A DNA stretch of 35,000 nt from Symbiodinium natans (GCA_905221605.1 CAJNDS010002545.1:1-35000), one strand, 5' to 3'. Counted from the first letter of the stretch, positions 18,262 through 27,400 are shown. Notes: generated from the sequence alone by a model not told the origin. Made by a program: numbers and translations.

Positions 18262-19608
18262 TCAACCCCAAACCCTCAGGGGGCCTGTGAGTGCGCTCTC
18301 AACTTCAGCAGATGTCGCCCCGCAAACGCCCAAGTTGTTGTCAGGAGAGAAGCCATCTTCGGGCTCTTTCCAGCACTGGCGTTTGGCGCACGAGATCCTG
18401 GGTTGGTCCCCCAGAAAACACTCCGAAAAATAGCCCTAAACCCTAAACCCTCAACCCTCAACCCTGAACCCTAAACCCTATGATCCTAAATAGGACATCC
18501 TCTTCAACCCAATCAAGGGCAGACAGAGAAAAAACATCACAAGGTCCGACCCAGGATCTGGTGTGCGTGGTACTTGCTGCCTCTGAAGCCGGCCACATTC
18601 ACGCAGGCGTCGTCAAAGAAGTAGACGCTCTCGTCGGGGATCTCCACACCAGCATGATGCTTGTAGTACGCGGTGACATTTTGGACAAAGTCCACCTTGC
18701 AAGTCCCCGAGTAGTGTCCCAGGGCAGGGTTCTTCTTATAGCACGCGTCTCCGATGTTTATGACAAAAGGCTTCATGTCTTCTGGTCCAGCTTCCAGGGC
18801 CTCCAGAGCATGGATGGAGCACTCTTTCCCTTTGAACGTCTTCCTTAGCAAGTAACCATATCATAATAAGGGTGCCCCTTTTTTGGTTGGCTACGGTATA
18901 AGGGAACCCAGAACAAAAGAAGGGTAAAGGGTACCACTGGGCTACCAAGCTTCTTGGGATCACTGCAGGGAAGCTGTCGATCTTCGTCGACGTCGTCGAA
19001 ATGAAACTGCAGCGTGTTGACCATTCGAAAATAGCCTGGGCTGGGCCCTCTAAGCCTCTAAGTCCTCTGAAACATGATCTTACAACCCCCCCTCCCCCTC
19101 AAAAAAAGAGGAAGTCCACCCAGCTACCTTCCTTGTAGTCACTTGTGACCTTTTGGCCACCGATGGAGCCCACTGAGAGGATCCCGGAGTAGCAGTACTT
19201 GCCACAAAAGCTGCTCTTGTAATTCACGAAGAACTCCGAGAGTCTCAGGGTGAGGTTGGGGCCACTGAAATTTTGGGGATAGGCGGAATCATGGGAGAGC
19301 GGCTGATTTGAACTCCCATCGCATGTTGGGTCAACGTGCTCCACACCAGACTTTGGGAACTGAATGGTGTCATACGGCGGATTGTACTGGTGATCTTGGA
19401 TCGCCGTGAGCGTTCTGTCTGTGTCGAAAAGGCAAAGGCACGGCTGCTGCGGAATGGCTCTGGAGGACTTCGAGCCTTTCGAGCCTCTTCTCTGCAGCAA
19501 CCTCAAGCCGCATTCGGCGTCTTCTGCGTCACACTCGTCGCCAAGAACGGCTTCATCAGCGTAAGCATAGGCCACGAGGACACCTGCAAGAGCAACCAGG
19601 CGCTGCAT
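18262..19608 (-). CDS. Secreted HAD-like hydrolase domain protein, four exons
   Basis: Exons are 19608-19128, 19035-18954, 18843-18559 and 18397-18262. They total 984 nt with all junctions in phase, giving 327 residues. The N-terminus is a signal peptide (MQRLVALAGVLVAYAYA). It is followed by an ECGLRLLQ motif of a kind I recall from secreted proteins of these algae. CLFDTDRTLT fits HAD motif I (DxDxT) and VYFFDDACVNVAGF fits the late acidic HAD motif. The C-terminal exon restores AHQISC and ends near GVCGATSAEVES. The likely role is an extracellular or lumenal phosphatase-like enzyme; the substrate is unknown. Intron 1 is GT...AG; introns 2 and 3 are GA...AG. All three are element-like. The stop codon falls in telomere-like sequence, so a further exon is possible but not needed. 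Confidence 0.8.
18398..18554 (-). mobile_element. Introner with telomeric tract, intron 3 of the HAD-like gene
   Basis: On the minus strand the ends are CTGGGTCGGACC and GGACCAACCCAG, flanked by a perfect GATC on both sides (18558-18555 and 18397-18394). The GA...AG intron 18558-18398 joins CAC CA to G ATC TCG in frame. It contains several CCCTAAA units (18432-18482) and CCTCTTCAACCCAATCAAGG (18499-18518), which matches a segment of PAS intron 3. Confidence 0.85.
18844..18949 (-). mobile_element. Introner, CTTGG family, intron 2 of the HAD-like gene
   Basis: On the minus strand it begins CTTGGTAGCCCAGT and ends ACTTGCTAAG, a decayed copy of the usual end. It is flanked by GAAG on both sides (18953-18950 and 18843-18840). 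The GA...AG intron 18953-18844 joins CCC AA to G AAG ACG in frame. The interior matches 6091-6204 and 986-1094. Confidence 0.8.
19036..19123 (-). mobile_element. Decayed element forming intron 1 of the HAD-like gene
   Basis: On the minus strand it begins CTGGGTGGACTT and ends GGCCCAGCCCAG, resembling the ends of the intron 3 element (CTGGGTCGGACC / GGACCAACCCAG). The 4-bp flanks GTAG and GCTA do not match. The intron 19127-19036 uses GT...AG. Confidence 0.5.
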
Positions 19609-19672
19609 CTCTCTGGGAGGTCTGGGAGAATTTCTAGCTGCGAGGAAGATCTAAAGCCGCAATGAACCCCCA

Positions 19673-19693
19673 CTTGAGCCACAAGGGCCACTG
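19673..19693 (-). other. Relict spliced-leader sequence upstream of the HAD-like gene
   Basis: On the minus strand the 21-mer CAGTGGCCCTTGTGGCTCAAG matches the dinoflagellate spliced leader (CCGTAGCCATTTTGGCTCAAG, recalled) at 17 of 21 positions, with the last nine exact. It ends 64 bases before the ATG at 19608. A genomic leader at this position indicates reinsertion of a trans-spliced cDNA. A weaker leader-like stretch (GTCATCGTTTGGCAGCAG) lies immediately upstream. Confidence 0.6.
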
Positions 19694-19719
19694 CTGCCAA
19701 ACGATGACCGTAGGACACA

Positions 19720-20090
19720 ATAAGGAAGCATCATCGCATCAACATGTCTTTTCGAGCTTCTGCATTGCAAGGAACCGTGATGCCTGGTGCATCGAAGCCA
19801 TGTACTAGTAATACAGCAATCTCATCGTGCAAGGCTATATCAATATACTAGTATCATATAGTATCATGATAAGCCAGCAACATAACAGAACAATATCGTA
19901 ATATAGGAATTTAAAGAATACAATACTATGAAAAACAGTTGTATGAGATGAGAAGAATGGAGGAATGGGACTAGTAGAATGGTAGAGTAGCAGAACAAGA
20001 GATAACAGAATAGTAGAATGATCGAATGATGTCAAGCAGCCAGGGCTGGGCCCCTCTTCAGTTTCGCACCGCAGCTGAGGCAACTTTCGC
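19720..20090. other. Gene-poor, AT-rich low-complexity sequence
   Basis: AGTATCATATAGTATCATG and AGAATAGTAGAATG type runs. No coding evidence. Confidence 0.6.
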
Positions 20091-20245
20091 TGGAACATCC
20101 CCGAAGTTGGCTAGGCTATCCTCCTGACACCAAAGATCCTGCCACCCCCACTCTGAAGAGAAGCAGCTTGCTAGCTTTAAGCTGTCATCCCACTCTGGTC
20201 TGCTACTCCTAAGCTACTCGTCTAGCCGCAAACACTCAAGCGAAC

Positions 20246-20340
20246 CCTAAACCCTAGCTAAACCCCAAACCCTAAACCCTCAACCCTAAACCCTAAACCC
20301 TAAGCCCTAAACCCCAAACCCTAAACCCTCAACCCCCGAA
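20246..20340. repeat. CCCTAAA array
   Basis: About twelve units with CCCCAAA and CCCTCAA variants. Confidence 0.9.
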
Positions 20341-20447
20341 GAAAGTTTTCTCAGCCCCAGACTTCGACAATGCCGGCGGTGAAGGCAAGGACCGCGGCCA
20401 GGATGGGCGTTTAAAAGCCCTCTGTTTAGGGCTTATGGCTTTACAGG

Positions 20448-20508
20448 GTTTAGGGTTTAGGGTTTAGGGTTTAGGGTTTAGGGTTTCGGATTTAGGGTTT
20501 AGGGTCTG
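20448..20508. repeat. TTTAGGG array
   Basis: About eight units. It faces the CCCTAAA array 110 bp away, so the two form an inverted pair around 20340-20448. Confidence 0.9.
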
Positions 20509-20862
20509 TTCGCTTGATTCTGGGGCTTCCTTCAGGCCTCTCTACCATTTTTGGTGGGGCTTCTGGGCTTGGGTTCAGGCTTCGCATGCAGGGTTTTCGG
20601 GCATCGGAGGAATTTGTAAGAAGACCAACTAAACGAGGCACGAGCGACTTCCCCACGTGTCCGGTAGAATGAAGAGTGGAACCCTATACTGTGTAGGAGA
20701 CTTAGGAGATTCTCTAGCAATCTCAAAAGGAGGCGGCTGAAAGACTGCAAGTTGACAGGATAGCTCTGAGCTGCTTGAGCCCCGAGGCGCCACGGGGATG
20801 AGAAATCGTGCGCACTCGGCCAAATTCACCAAATTGCCCGTCCTCGCCAAGACTCATCCGTT

Positions 20863-20992
20863 CTAAGTGCCCCCGTAGCATATGCGCTTGACTCCTTCCA
20901 GAAGAACTTGTAGAGGCACTGCGGCCGCAGCTGCAACCAAAAGGTTCGCGACATTGTCAAGCTTATCAGGTTCAAGAATGGGAAGCCACGAT
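20863..20992 (-). CDS. Exon-like segment, alanine-rich
   Basis: The minus frame reads LPILEPDKLDNVANLLVAAA and then AAVPLQVLLEGVKRICYGG to a TAG at 20865-20863. The composition is strongly protein-like. No family is recognised. The 5' boundary is unclear. Confidence 0.4.
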
Positions 20993-21221
20993 GTTCAGCG
21001 CTGTGAGTAGCCACGAATCCCCACATTAAAGGCCATGAGTGCCCATGTCATGTGGCTGCACTGGGGGACACCTTAGCACAGGCGCTGGAACCCTTGATCG
21101 GCTGAAAAATGTCCACGCCAAACCCGCAAGTCTCGCAGAATTGGAGTCCTTGCATGGACAGAGATCATTCGGGAAGAAAATGGGGTTTTAGGGGGAGGGG
21201 TGAAGGAATGGTTGCTTCTTC

Positions 21222-21338
21222 TCACATTTTTTCCCACAGTTTCTCACTGGGGGCTCCAACCACGTGTTTGATGTTCTCCTGCCTTTTTGAGCGCTTGAAC
21301 TCCTCAGTCTCTTCGAGATGGAGACACAACTGCTGCCA
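21222..21338 (-). CDS. Terminal exon of an unknown gene
   Basis: After the acceptor CCTGTACAG the minus frame reads QQLCLHLEETEEFKRSKRQE and then NIKHVVGAPSEKLWEKM to a TGA at 21224-21222. Upstream, GATGAG|GTGAGTG at about 21449 is a good donor in phase, but the exon before it is not resolved. A further minus frame at 21443-21667 is open. Confidence 0.4.
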   Translation of the reverse strand, partial: WQQLCLHLEETEEFKRSKRQENIKHVVGAPSEKLWEKM

Positions 21339-21679
21339 CTGTACAGGCTAGCGCGACAAGCACTTCAAAATATGTGGGCGGGAACAGCGTTGCAAGGCCG
21401 CCCAGTCGAGCAATCGCTCTTCAGAGCGCGATCACACTCACCTCATCGGCATGGCGGGCTGTTCAAAGCCCTACTTCGGAGGATCATGCATACGAAAAAA
21501 GTGGGTAAGTTGGTTGGCCATTGGCGATATTGGTATAGTTGGCTGCAGCCCCTCTGGTGCACAAAGCTCGATACTCTATACCTCTGATCACTACAAGTGC
21601 TGCCGCCCTTCTGCCCTCCGAAGACGTGCCAGGCCGCGCGCCTTCCTTCAAGCGCTGGTACCTCCACCTGCCAGGGCTT

Positions 21680-22110
21680 AGTAACGGTGTGTCGGACTCT
21701 GCAGGTCCATTTTAAGTATTGGGCTGAGCGTTTAGGGCTTTGGGTTTTTTCTTCCGGATACCGACTACTTGAGACGGTTTAGGGTCTACAGCAGTGCTTT
21801 TCAAATACTGCAAAACAAAGGACTTTCAAGTGTCTTTGGGAAGCTGAAAGTCAAACCCTCAAAGCCCTAACAAACCCTAAGCCCTGAGCTGAAATTCTCA
21901 ACCCCAAGCCCGGAAAAGACCTGCAAAAGCCCTAAACCCCAAAAGACCTACGCCCGAAACCCCCCTCCCCAACAAGGGCCCTACAAACCTCTGAAACTAG
22001 ACCCAAGAGCAACCTAGGAATAACAAGGGGTGCCCCTTTTTGGTACAAAGGGGCTTACAAGGGAAACCTGTACCCTAAAAACAGGGATATAAGGGTAGTA
22101 GCCGCAGCCC
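21680..22110. other. No supported gene; repeat-derived sequence
   Basis: Degenerate CCCTAAA-like text (21850-21990) and a short element-like segment with AAGGGGTGCCCC and TATAAGGG at 22020-22100. Confidence 0.4.
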
Positions 22111-22111
22111 A

Positions 22112-22190
22112 AAACCCTAAACCCTAAACCCTAAACCCTAAACCCTAAACCCTAAACCCTAAACCCTAAACCCTAAACCCTAAACCCTAC
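22112..22190. repeat. CCCTAAA array
   Basis: About eleven near-perfect units. Confidence 0.95.
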
Positions 22191-22460
22191 TCGGGCCCAC
22201 TCTGGTCCCTAGGAAAGAAGAGGAGGCCTTGCGATGGCCGTCGGCCGGAGGAGGCGGCCTGGTCGTTCTTTCTTATCACTTCTGTTCACTGCGAGGGCTT
22301 GGGGACGGATCAACCTAGGGTAGACCGGAGACTTCCATAAGGAAGATGCCTTGGATCAGATTAGCATCCCTAACTCCCTAACACCCTAAAAAAATCTTAA
22401 ACCCAAAGAACTCCCTAAACCCCATGAATCCTAACCCCTAAAGATCTCTAAGCCCATCCC

Positions 22461-22573
22461 TAAACCCTAAACCCTAAACCCCAAACCCCGAACCCCAAAC
22501 CCTAAACCCTAAACCCTAAACCCTAAACCCTAAACCCTAAACCCTAAACCCTAAACCCTAAACCCTAAACCCT
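22461..22573. repeat. CCCTAAA array
   Basis: About fifteen units with a few CCCCAAA and CCCCGAA variants. Confidence 0.95.
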
Positions 22574-22575
22574 CC

Positions 22576-22659
22576 CTAAAGATTCTTCCGGGAGGCCTCC
22601 GTGAGCTTGTCGAAGCCCTGCGCTGCCTTGGAGAGCCCCAGCGACAAGCCGGAAGCAAC
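22576..22659 (-). CDS. Exon-like segment ending in a telomere-like array
   Basis: After the acceptor CTGTGACAG the minus frame reads VASGLSLGLSKAAQGFDKLT and then EASRKNL. The stop TAG is supplied by the adjoining TTTAGGG array. A donor may lie before it. The gene is unknown. Confidence 0.4.
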   Translation of the reverse strand, partial: VASGLSLGLSKAAQGFDKLTEASRKNL

Positions 22660-22689
22660 CTGTCACAGCTGGGGCTTAGGGTATGGGGT

Positions 22690-22775
22690 GGTTCGGGTTT
22701 CGGGTTTCGGGTTTCGGGTTTAGGGTTTAGGGTTTAGGGTTTAGGGTTTAAGGTTTAGGGTTTCGGGTTTAGGGT
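22690..22775. repeat. TTTCGGG and TTTAGGG array
   Basis: Three TTTCGGG units followed by TTTAGGG units, a local variant block. It forms an inverted arrangement with the CCCTAAA array at 22461-22573 around the exon at 22576-22659. Confidence 0.9.
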
Positions 22776-23065
22776 TCAGGGCTTCAAAAACAACAGCATT
22801 CTCGGGGTCTTGAGGCTAGGACAACGGATTTAAAGAGATTCTTGATTCACAGCAGTCTCTTAACCCTGCAAACCCCAAACTCTAAACACGAAACTGTCTC
22901 AATGAATCCCAGACATTCCCAGACGTAGTCAACAGGTCGTCGCTGTGGGGACTCAGTCCCCAGTCTGCAGAATCGTAGTCGGGGTTGTGGGGCTGGGTCT
23001 AGGGCCAGAGTTTATGGTCTGGGTTTTCCTGGCTCCGCATCCCCATATACCCCCCCACACGTATA

Positions 23066-23285
23066 CCCGTTGCCGAATCAACAGGGTTGATACAGTCGCA
23101 GCAACAAGGTACACGCTTTCCGAGGTAAGGGCGCCTCTTCACGACTAGCTCTTGATAACGGAGCTTGGGAAGTACACGTAGGGCACATAGGGTACTCAAC
23201 TCCCTAGACCTAGAGCAATTCTCTGGCCTTCGAGGTGACGTGGTGCTTCTCTTCCACCTCGTGCGCCTGAGGCTTTTGAAACCTT
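23066..23285 (+). CDS. Two exon-like segments, unknown
   Basis: The plus strand reads VAESTGLIQSQQQGTRFP up to the good donor AG|GTAAGG at about 23125. Then, after ACATAG at about 23187, it reads VLNSLDLEQFSGLRGDVVLL and FHLVRLRLLKP, phase compatible. The 3' end dissolves into CCCTAAA-like sequence. Confidence 0.4.
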
Positions 23286-23633
23286 TACCCCTAAACAACC
23301 CTAAACCCCTCAAAGCCCTAAACTCCTCTAAAACCCCCTACACAACCCCAAACCCCTATGAAGCCCTCTAAGCCCCAAACCGTGTGGTGGCACTAGCAGC
23401 CTCGGGTTCAAAGGGAGGCCACGGGCACTGTGTGCAAGTAGTAAGTCTAGTAGTTGCAATGGGGGGTTTAGTGGGTTTGGGGGGGGGTTCAGATGTCCCG
23501 CCCGCCCACCCAGCCCCGGGTACATCGTCAGGATTTTGGGTTTAGGGTCATATTAAATGATATAGCGATAACAACCCCCCCCCCCCTCTCCAATTATGAG
23601 CACAAGTTGGGCGGGGGGGGGTTGGTGTGGGAA

Positions 23634-23811
23634 GGAGAAACTTGGGCGTCTTATTGTCCAGCTTCCAACTACACACGGCTATGCCTGCATGTATTCAACA
23701 TCTCTCGCCTTCGCCACGGCCGCAGACATGCCTTTGCTCACCTGTCCGGGGAAAGCTCTTGGACACTCATTGGCCAAAGGTTTCAAAGATCTGGGGTCAT
23801 TTTGGTGGCCT
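23634..23811 (+). CDS. Exon, unknown protein
   Basis: The plus frame reads LGRLIVQLPTTHGYACMYST, then SLAFATAADMPLLTCPGKAL and GHSLAKGFKDLG to a TGA at about 23811. The composition is strongly protein-like. The stop lies in the first of two tandem 31-bp repeats. It may belong with the plus-strand exons at 23.1 kb. Confidence 0.5.
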
Positions 23812-23850
23812 TGAACTATCTGGGGTCATTTTGGTGGCCTTGAACTGTGT
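23789..23850. repeat. 31-bp tandem repeat, two copies
   Basis: ATCTGGGGTCATTTTGGTGG followed by CCTTGAACT, repeated once almost exactly. Confidence 0.9.
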
Positions 23851-24012
23851 CGTACGGATTCTTGATTTCTTAATATGATTCAAGGCCATTGGAGGAGTAT
23901 ATTCCTTAGTCAAGGGAACTCAGTGGGAAGGGAACACGGCAGCCCTAAGCTAAAAGAATCGTAAAAAACCCTGTGCAATGATGTTCGGCGTATTCATAGT
24001 CGAGAACCTCTT

Positions 24013-24426
24013 CTATCCGGACACTTCGGCATTGATCATTTTAAGAGGCTCTTGACACCCTGCATCGGCCTTGTCCATGATGCCATACTGCTGATTGATG
24101 GTGCAGGCTGTTTCCACAGCCTGCACAGGCCGCCGAGCCCCCAGCCCCCCGAAGGCTGTCTTGAAGTCTAAACCCTAAACTCCTAAACCCTAAACCTTAA
24201 ACCCTAAGTGTCGGAGGAATGAAACCGTGCACGCGCAGAAGGCTCAAGCATCACCAACGAGCCTTTCGCGGTAAGCGTGTAACGAAGCACGGCGAGCCCT
24301 GTTACATGTTCTGATTGTGGGCGAGCGTGCACCTGCCTTTAGATCCGGTATTGCACCCAGAGAACCTGTCGATGTACCATTTGACGGAAGGCCTTGTTCA
24401 ACCCACAGGAAGGTCAGGTTTCGCAT
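24013..24426 (-). CDS. Two-exon small gene, unknown function
   Basis: Exon 1 is 24426-24255, beginning MRNLTFLWVEQGLPSNGTST and ending LHAYRERLV. Exon 2 is 24167-24013, reading TAFGGLGARRPVQAVETACT and then INQQYGIMDKADAGCQEPLK to a TAG. The donor is TTG|GTGATG and the join (G + AC TTC) keeps frame, giving 108 residues. The 87-bp intron ends in a TTTAGGG tract whose final TTTAG is the acceptor. No family is recognised. Plus-strand frames over the same DNA are open but less protein-like. Confidence 0.5.
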
Positions 24427-24734
24427 GCCATCCCGTTGCTGATCAAGCAGACGAGAGGCATGTGGCCCTTAAGCCCTATACCCTAAACCCAAAACCCCCC
24501 TAGACCCTAAAACGATCCGAAAGCCCCGGCTTGTCTTGAACCTGGACCCTCAGGGCCTTTGTTCCAGCATGCATCATCTTTCCTGAGATGTCATGCTCGC
24601 GGTCGATCTCGCGCGCCTGTCCGGCAAGCTCAATACATCTCAAGTTCAAGGAGGCCGTCCGGCACCAGCGGATCTACTAGGTAACATGTGATCCGTCTAC
24701 CCTCGTGCTGGCAGCACCCAGAGCCCCTAAACCT

Positions 24735-24878
24735 AGCTGATCCTTATTATTATCATTATTATTATTCTTAGTATTGTTATTATTTTCACTATTATACTTA
24801 TAATCATAATTATTCTTATGACTATTATATATGTATATATTAATAATTACTATTATTACTTTTGCTATTGCTATGAGT
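24735..24878. repeat. AT-rich low-complexity tract
   Basis: Irregular ATT / TTATTA repeats, likely intronic. Confidence 0.85.
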
Positions 24879-25290
24879 TTGCTCTTGGCGCTGGCCTTGT
24901 CGACGCCTTTGAGTGCCATGGAGCCCACGCCGCGTGCGGCGTCGCCAATCTGTCAGGTACTGACTGTTGCTTAGTAGGGAATGAGGGAATGAGGTACCCT
25001 GTACCCTATGTAATCCCTTAAAGGGTATATTTTGGGGGATACAGGGTACCTCATTCCCTCAGTCCCTTCAACAGTAACAGTACGGACATCGCGATGATGG
25101 CTTGCACATCTGCTCGGGCCATTATGTATCCTCTGCTTTACGGATAGAGCTTGGGATGTTCCCCCTTAATGCTAACAAGCAGTCCTGAGTAGAGATTCTG
25201 GATCCCTATTGAAGACTGCTAGTATAAGGGGAAAAACATCCCAAGATAGAGCTTTCTTTACGAAGCCTTCCATCGACTTCTAGACTTCGA
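24879..25290 (+). CDS. Possible three-exon gene split by two palindromic elements
   Basis: Plus-strand pieces: about 24879-24958 (FALGAGLVDAFECHGAHAAC, then GVANLSG); about 25082-25142 (DIAMMACTSARAIMYPLLY); and from 25246 (DRAFFTKPSIDF, then stop). The elements at 24964-25074 and 25153-25245 fall between the pieces. Reading the second as a GA...AG intron joins TAC G to AT AGA GCT. The first junction could not be phased cleanly. The minus strand is also partly open. Confidence 0.3.
24964..25074. mobile_element. Inverted-repeat element, GGAATGAGGTACC family
   Basis: The outer ends read CTGTTG and CAACAG. Inside them are GAGGGAATGAGGTACCC and GGGTACCTCATTCCCTC. Related to 3905-4068. Confidence 0.75.
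25153..25245. mobile_element. Palindromic element with perfect 9-bp target duplication
   Basis: The ends read GGGATGTTCCCCCTTA and the near-complementary TAAGGGGAAAAACATCCC. The flanking direct repeats ATAGAGCTT are at 25144-25152 and 25246-25254. This is the clearest copy of the family. Confidence 0.85.
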
Positions 25291-25489
25291 AGCTTCAGCC
25301 CCAAGGGTGCTTGGGCCGCCAGGACCCCGACCCAAGCACCTCTGGGGGAAAGGTCTGGGAACCCGGTTGAAGTATCAGAGACGAGAGGTGACCAGAGACC
25401 TCAACTTCGCGGCGAGAATCGGCCTCATAATGCAAACGGAAGAGGGTTTAGGGTTGAGCGTTTTCGGGTTTAGGGTTTTGGGGCTTGGG

Positions 25490-25630
25490 ATGCGCCAGGA
25501 TGCGACATGCCAGCCACACCTTGTCAGAGCGCGTGGCCGCAATGCCGGCCTTGGCAGCAAGCCAGCAGGACTCTCCCAACGAGGACACTTGCGTTCCAAA
25601 GCAGATAGTCTCTCACACACGATCTTTTCA
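25490..25630 (-). CDS. Exon, unknown protein
   Basis: The minus frame reads TQVSSLGESCWLAAKAGIAA and then TRSDKVWLACRILAHPK before entering TTTAGGG-like sequence. The composition is strongly protein-like. It may belong to one minus-strand gene with the exon at 25980-26170. Confidence 0.45.
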
Positions 25631-25979
25631 AATTACCAGTGGTATACAGTAGATTAAATTCCTAGTGATATACTGTAGATTATAACATGAGATACAACGT
25701 CAATAATGCAGCTGCATAGACATACACTACAAGCCTAGGAAGGAAGAGAGGCATCCGAACCTCCCCCCTCCTCCCCTCACATGAGGCCATGGAGAGCACT
25801 TAAGTCATCACCTTAAGGGTTCAGGGTTTAGGGTTCAGGGTTTAGGGTTTAGGGTTTAGGGTTTAGGCCTAAAATTCTCTGAAACATCTGCCCGACATAC
25901 CTGAAGACTCACTGAAGAAATAGGAAAACTAGGCTCATGAGGGTTAAAAAAAACCTTCCCCTAGGGCCCGCACGGCTGC

Positions 25980-26170
25980 AGCTCCACCAACCGCACCTTG
26001 GGCCATGTGATGTTGGCTGAACATGAGAGGAGCATACATCCATTCCATGCCAGGCCTCCCGAATGACTGGCTGGAGCTCACATAAAACTCACCCTCAGCG
26101 CTAGGATGGGCGCCGACGGTCACGAAGCAGCCGAGGGTACTGCCCAAGACCTCGAAGTCTTCAGCACTTC
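25980..26170 (-). CDS. Exon, unknown protein
   Basis: The minus frame reads DFEVLGSTLGCFVTVGAHPS, then AEGEFYVSSSQSFGRPGMEW and AQGAVGGAAAVRALG. A donor-like GGGTGAGT lies inside, so the exon could end earlier. Confidence 0.45.
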
Positions 26171-26374
26171 AGAGTGATGCCCTTGCGCCCCACTTTTCAT
26201 TTAAGATATGCGCACGGCACCAGAGAAACAAAGCGTTTCGACATCACAGTTGTGCCGTTACCGTCTCAAGTGTGGCTGACAGCACAAGGCTCAAGGTGTG
26301 AGGACCAGGACTCGCAGCAGAACCAAGGCGACTTATCCGAACCCAAAAAAGCCGAACCCATTCAGCGCGACAGC

Positions 26375-26482
26375 TGACTCGACTTCGCAGCAGAGGCGTG
26401 GCCCGAGGCCACGGCCACAGCACCACCGACGGCGCCCACAGCAGCCACGGCTGCCAGCTGCTTCGCTCCGCCTGAAGAGGCT
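26375..26482 (-). CDS. Exon with an alanine/valine hydrophobic segment
   Basis: After CTTCAG the minus frame reads AKQLAAVAAVGAVGGAVAVA and then SGHASAAKSSQLSR and a stop. It could be a membrane or targeting segment. The opposite frame is Arg/Pro-rich and less likely. Confidence 0.35.
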
Positions 26483-26499
26483 TAAACCCTCCAAAACCC

Positions 26500-27060
26500 T
26501 GAGCAGCTTGGCGACTGCTCTGTAGGCCTGTTTGAATTATATTGTAGGTTCCTGAGAAGTAGGAGCCCGGAAGCCCCCCGCACAGCAGCAGAACTCTGCT
26601 TCCTGAGGCGATGCCAGGAAACAGAACCGACTTCGCAGACTCTGTCGGGATACAGCCAAGCCACACCACAACAACAACAACAAACAGGGAAAGAAAGGGA
26701 AAGAAAGGCAGACGGAAGCTGTCACGCGGCAGGAGCGGAGACTGCAAGGCGACTGCCGAAGGAAAGGGCTTCGGCGCTCCCACGAACCAGCGACTCTGAA
26801 GCGGGCCTGTTGCTGACAGCTCGGGATGTGTGTACTCAAAAGATTTAGGGCTCCCCAGTAACCTACTGCGGTGGATTCAGAGGGCTTTCTTTTTGCTACT
26901 GCATATTGACCTAGGACCACCCCCTGAAGACAGAAACGCAAGAACCTAGAGCCGCCCAGTGAGACATCCGTTTGAGAGCCTGCAGCTGATGCAGCACGCC
27001 CGGCATCGCCTGCCACCTGTGCATCCCAACACCGCACCAAACTCTCTCAGGGACCTGGGT
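26500..27060 (-). other. No clear gene; minus strand partly open
   Basis: A minus stretch at about 26940-27040 (AQVAGDAGRAASAAGSQTDV) reads like protein. The region between has pyrimidine-rich intron-like DNA including (TTG)n. Confidence 0.3.
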
Positions 27061-27066
27061 TCACTT

Positions 27067-27169
27067 GGGGGTTTACGACAATGGGGGTACCTTATTGGGG
27101 TCCTCATGATAAAGGAATCCTTCTATTTGGGGGACTATGTTTTAGGGGTCCCCTATTTTCGTAACCCCC
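27067..27169. mobile_element. Inverted-repeat element, GGGGGTTTACGA family
   Basis: The left end reads GGGGGTTTACGACAATGGGG and the right end reads CCCCTATTTTCGTAACCCCC. A partly related segment (CCCCCTATTTTCGG) lies at about 30619-30633. Confidence 0.7.
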
Positions 27170-27244
27170 ATTTCCCAAACAGTGTGTCAACACGTAAGGG
27201 GCTTCTAATGTCCAGAGTCTCAAAGCCTGCTTGCGTCTTGGACA

Positions 27245-27400
27245 AAAATCGCGCTCTCGCCTAGGCGGGGGCGTGGTGCTCGCAGTCCTCGAAACTCGAA
27301 AGTGTCATCGTTTTTTGGACGTCTGGGCTCACGAGATGCACAACTGTCGTCCGCTTTTGGACGCCTGGGCTCTTGGTGGAGCAAATGGCGGCTCCTCCAC
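27245..27400. repeat. 42-bp imperfect tandem repeat
   Basis: Two or more units containing TTTTGGACGYCTGGGCTC. The minus translation repeats a RRPKxDD motif, recalling the 81-bp minisatellite at 33546-33870. Confidence 0.6.

Noticed and set aside
23789-23850. Tandem GGGGTCATTTTGGTGGCC units as possible tandem relict leaders
   Set aside because: The 31-bp period and the bases after TTTTGG do not fit the 22-base leader or its known truncated form.
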